Origin: Girardinichthys multiradiatus
Lineage: Eukaryota; Chordata; Actinopteri; Cyprinodontiformes; Goodeidae
NCBI RefSeq assembly: GCF_021462225.1
Contig: NC_061816.1
Location: forward strand, 5,513,854 to 5,577,853
Direction of reading: 5' to 3'
DNA length: 64,000 nucleotides
Position 1 is the stretch's first letter. Every line of letters begins with the position of its first letter. A model generated the notes under the pieces. It searched no databases and was not told the DNA's origin. It was given only the letters and a program-made list of their open reading frames with translations. The position numbers and the translations under genes were made by a program. Below are positions 61,001-64,000 of this stretch, piece by piece.

Positions 61001-61255
61001 AATCCCTCAAAGCATTTACACATAAAGTCCAAAACACAGTTTGTCAGATTAAATATTAATATGTCCCACTATGAACGAAGTTATTAGCACCAAGCAGGTC
61101 CACAGCGAGCTGTCAGGCCAGGGAAGTTATCAGGCTAACCCGATGCTAAAGTTTGGGGTTAGCCGCAGAGCTAATTAAGCTAATCTACGCTGCACCAGAA
61201 CCGAGACAGAAACATTGACGACCCAAAGCAAATTCCACCGCAGGTGTCCTCTCAC
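58019..61255 (-). other. map3k2 first intron
   Basis: 3.2 kb containing a Tc1-like fragment (59,570-60,130). A minus-strand 82-codon ORF at 58,363-58,611 is unclassified. The rest is AT-rich with no recognised features. Confidence 0.55.
59570..60130 (-). pseudogene. Tc1-like transposase fragment
   Basis: Minus-strand pieces: LERILASEPLCRHIQDMSY, then SGEVQNPSWLRTTVKFPQSV and VWGDMSSVW, and finally DILEHFMLPSADKLYGD and FMFQQDLVPVHSAKG. The order matches a Tc1 transposase from the linker to the second catalytic Asp region, spread over at least two frames. It belongs to a different Tc1 family from the element at 6.6-8.3 kb. Confidence 0.75.
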
Positions 61256-61480
61256 CTGCGGGCTGGTTTAATCCTGACTCACTCCCTCATCCACAGGGCC
61301 GGTGACAGGAGCCCCGGGCCCTGCGGACAGAAGCTGGAGGAAGCAGAAGTTTGGCAGTCCGCTCCCAACTTCACTCGAGTCCTGCTGGGCCACGACGACG
61401 AGGCCCAATAGCTGTCGGTTTATCCCGCAAGGTCCCTCCGGTGGTGGAAATGACTAGACAAGAATATGTCCGCCACACTA
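61256..61480 (-). promoter_or_regulatory. map3k2 first exon and promoter (GC-rich)
   Basis: A donor CCGCAG|GTGAG on the minus strand ends at 61,256. The 200 bp upstream of it is GC-rich with several CpGs, unlike the AT-rich surroundings, which fits a housekeeping-type 5' exon. The transcription start cannot be fixed. Confidence 0.5.
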
Positions 61481-62360
61481 TCCCCGTGTGTTTGAGGCAG
61501 TAAAAAGCAAGAGATGACCCACAGCTTTCATTTTATGGCGCTGCAGACCCTGGTGGATGGTAGCTTCGCTGGTTGTTGACCCCCAGTTGCGTCAAGTTGG
61601 GATGTGACGAGTAAAATCAACCGGAAGTCTGTTGCTTTGATTGATAAAATAAAAGCACAAAGTCTGGTTTTAAAAACAAGTGAATATCATTGTTTTATCT
61701 TGAGAGGAAACCAACGGGAGTTGCGCTTTTTATTTCAGAATGCTTGATTGCTGCTACCCCTAACCTCATTGGATGAGTCCAACAAAAACACGAGTCGTTT
61801 GATGTCACAGAGGCTGATGTCAGATGAGGACAGAAGAAAAAAAAAAAGCAAGTTAAATGTTGTAATCTGTGTAAATTGTCTTTTAAAACCTGAATTTGTT
61901 ATTGTATGTATTTTAAAAAAAAACATATTTCATTTAAAATATTATAATACATTTTGTTTAAAAGATATTTTAAAAAATATAAATGATCTATTTCACTAGA
62001 AATATTCTCACTGCATATCATAACAGCTAATAGATTCCTATAATAGAATTGTCACTTAATTCATTATCGGATTTAATTGATTTATATTCAGAGTTGATGA
62101 AATTTAAATACGTCGCGCTGCTTGGAAGGGAATTATAAAAAGAATTTGGACAGAAAAAAGTACGTTTCCCCCCAAAAGCAGGTTTTATTTTTTAATAATT
62201 TTACTACCATCCTTTCCGGCCTTTTTGGCGTTGTCTTTATTTTGAAAACCCCTTACGTGCGTCATTTCCGACTGCTGTAGAATTCTCATAACATCCACCG
62301 TTTGGGAGCTAACGCGACAGCTATTGTCAGGACATTTACTGGGACGGAGAAAAGACGGAC
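61481..62360. promoter_or_regulatory. Intergenic region between divergent map3k2 and sumo1
   Basis: ETS-like CCGGAAGT at about 61,621-61,628 near the map3k2 side and a CRE/ETS-like stretch (GTGCGTCATTTCCG) at about 62,256-62,270 upstream of sumo1. The centre (61,830-62,150) is AT-rich. Sites are suggestive only. Confidence 0.35.
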
Positions 62361-63875
<1,515 letters not shown>

Positions 63876-64000
63876 GTAAACGTGTCTCTCCTGGCTCCCG
63901 TTTTCCGTCACGTCGTTCACTTCTTCTTCGGTCTCAGCTCCAACATAGTTCAACCTGATGAAGATTTCTAATCCTAGAGAGATCGCTGTGCTCTTCGGGG

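Overview
This 64 kb window is teleost fish chromosomal DNA. It holds multi-exon genes with GT-AG introns, a map3k2 orthologue, a sumo1 orthologue, a fish-type NLR gene, and many fish-type repeats: Tc1-like transposons, L2/CR1/Rex-type LINEs, endogenous-retrovirus LTRs and CA microsatellites. I cannot assign a species from the sequence alone.

Layout. Positions 2.7-29.3 kb (+ strand) carry one large NLR-like gene that I assembled exon by exon. An N-terminal CARD exon is followed by a large NACHT exon, one degenerate LRR-type exon, five copies of a ~150-residue module (one exon each), a series of 83-101-residue LRR-type exons, and two short terminal LRR exons. All 16 coding exons join in one open frame (6,087 nt, 2,028 codons plus stop). 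Every junction from the NACHT exon onward splits a codon after its second base, so these exons can be duplicated or skipped without breaking the frame. Three of the module exons sit on a recent ~2.16 kb tandem genomic duplication. The introns are full of mobile elements: a solo LTR, a Tc1 copy, LINE fragments, an LTR with a tRNA-Trp primer-binding site, and an internally deleted endogenous retrovirus.

Positions 30-49 kb are gene-poor and repeat-rich. They contain a 48-bp minisatellite of about 30 units with an 11-unit higher-order period, a THAP-domain fragment lying against a broken LINE, a well-preserved LINE reverse-transcriptase ORF, pairs of diverged segmental duplications, and clusters of tRNA-like modules (A-box and B-box-like) on both strands. 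One possible terminal exon of an unrecognised gene lies near 48.8-49.25 kb.

Positions 50.9-61.4 kb (- strand) hold map3k2 (MEKK2): 16 coding exons (1,848 nt, 615 codons plus stop) with a PB1 domain and a C-terminal Ser/Thr kinase domain. A non-coding first exon lies near 61.3 kb. sumo1 starts divergently at 62,361 (+) and runs off the window before its last exon. The ~1 kb between the two starts is probably a shared promoter region.

The genes are not an operon. The NLR is a candidate cytosolic innate immune receptor, map3k2 is an upstream MAPK-pathway kinase, and sumo1 encodes a protein modifier. Their adjacency does not by itself imply a joint function.
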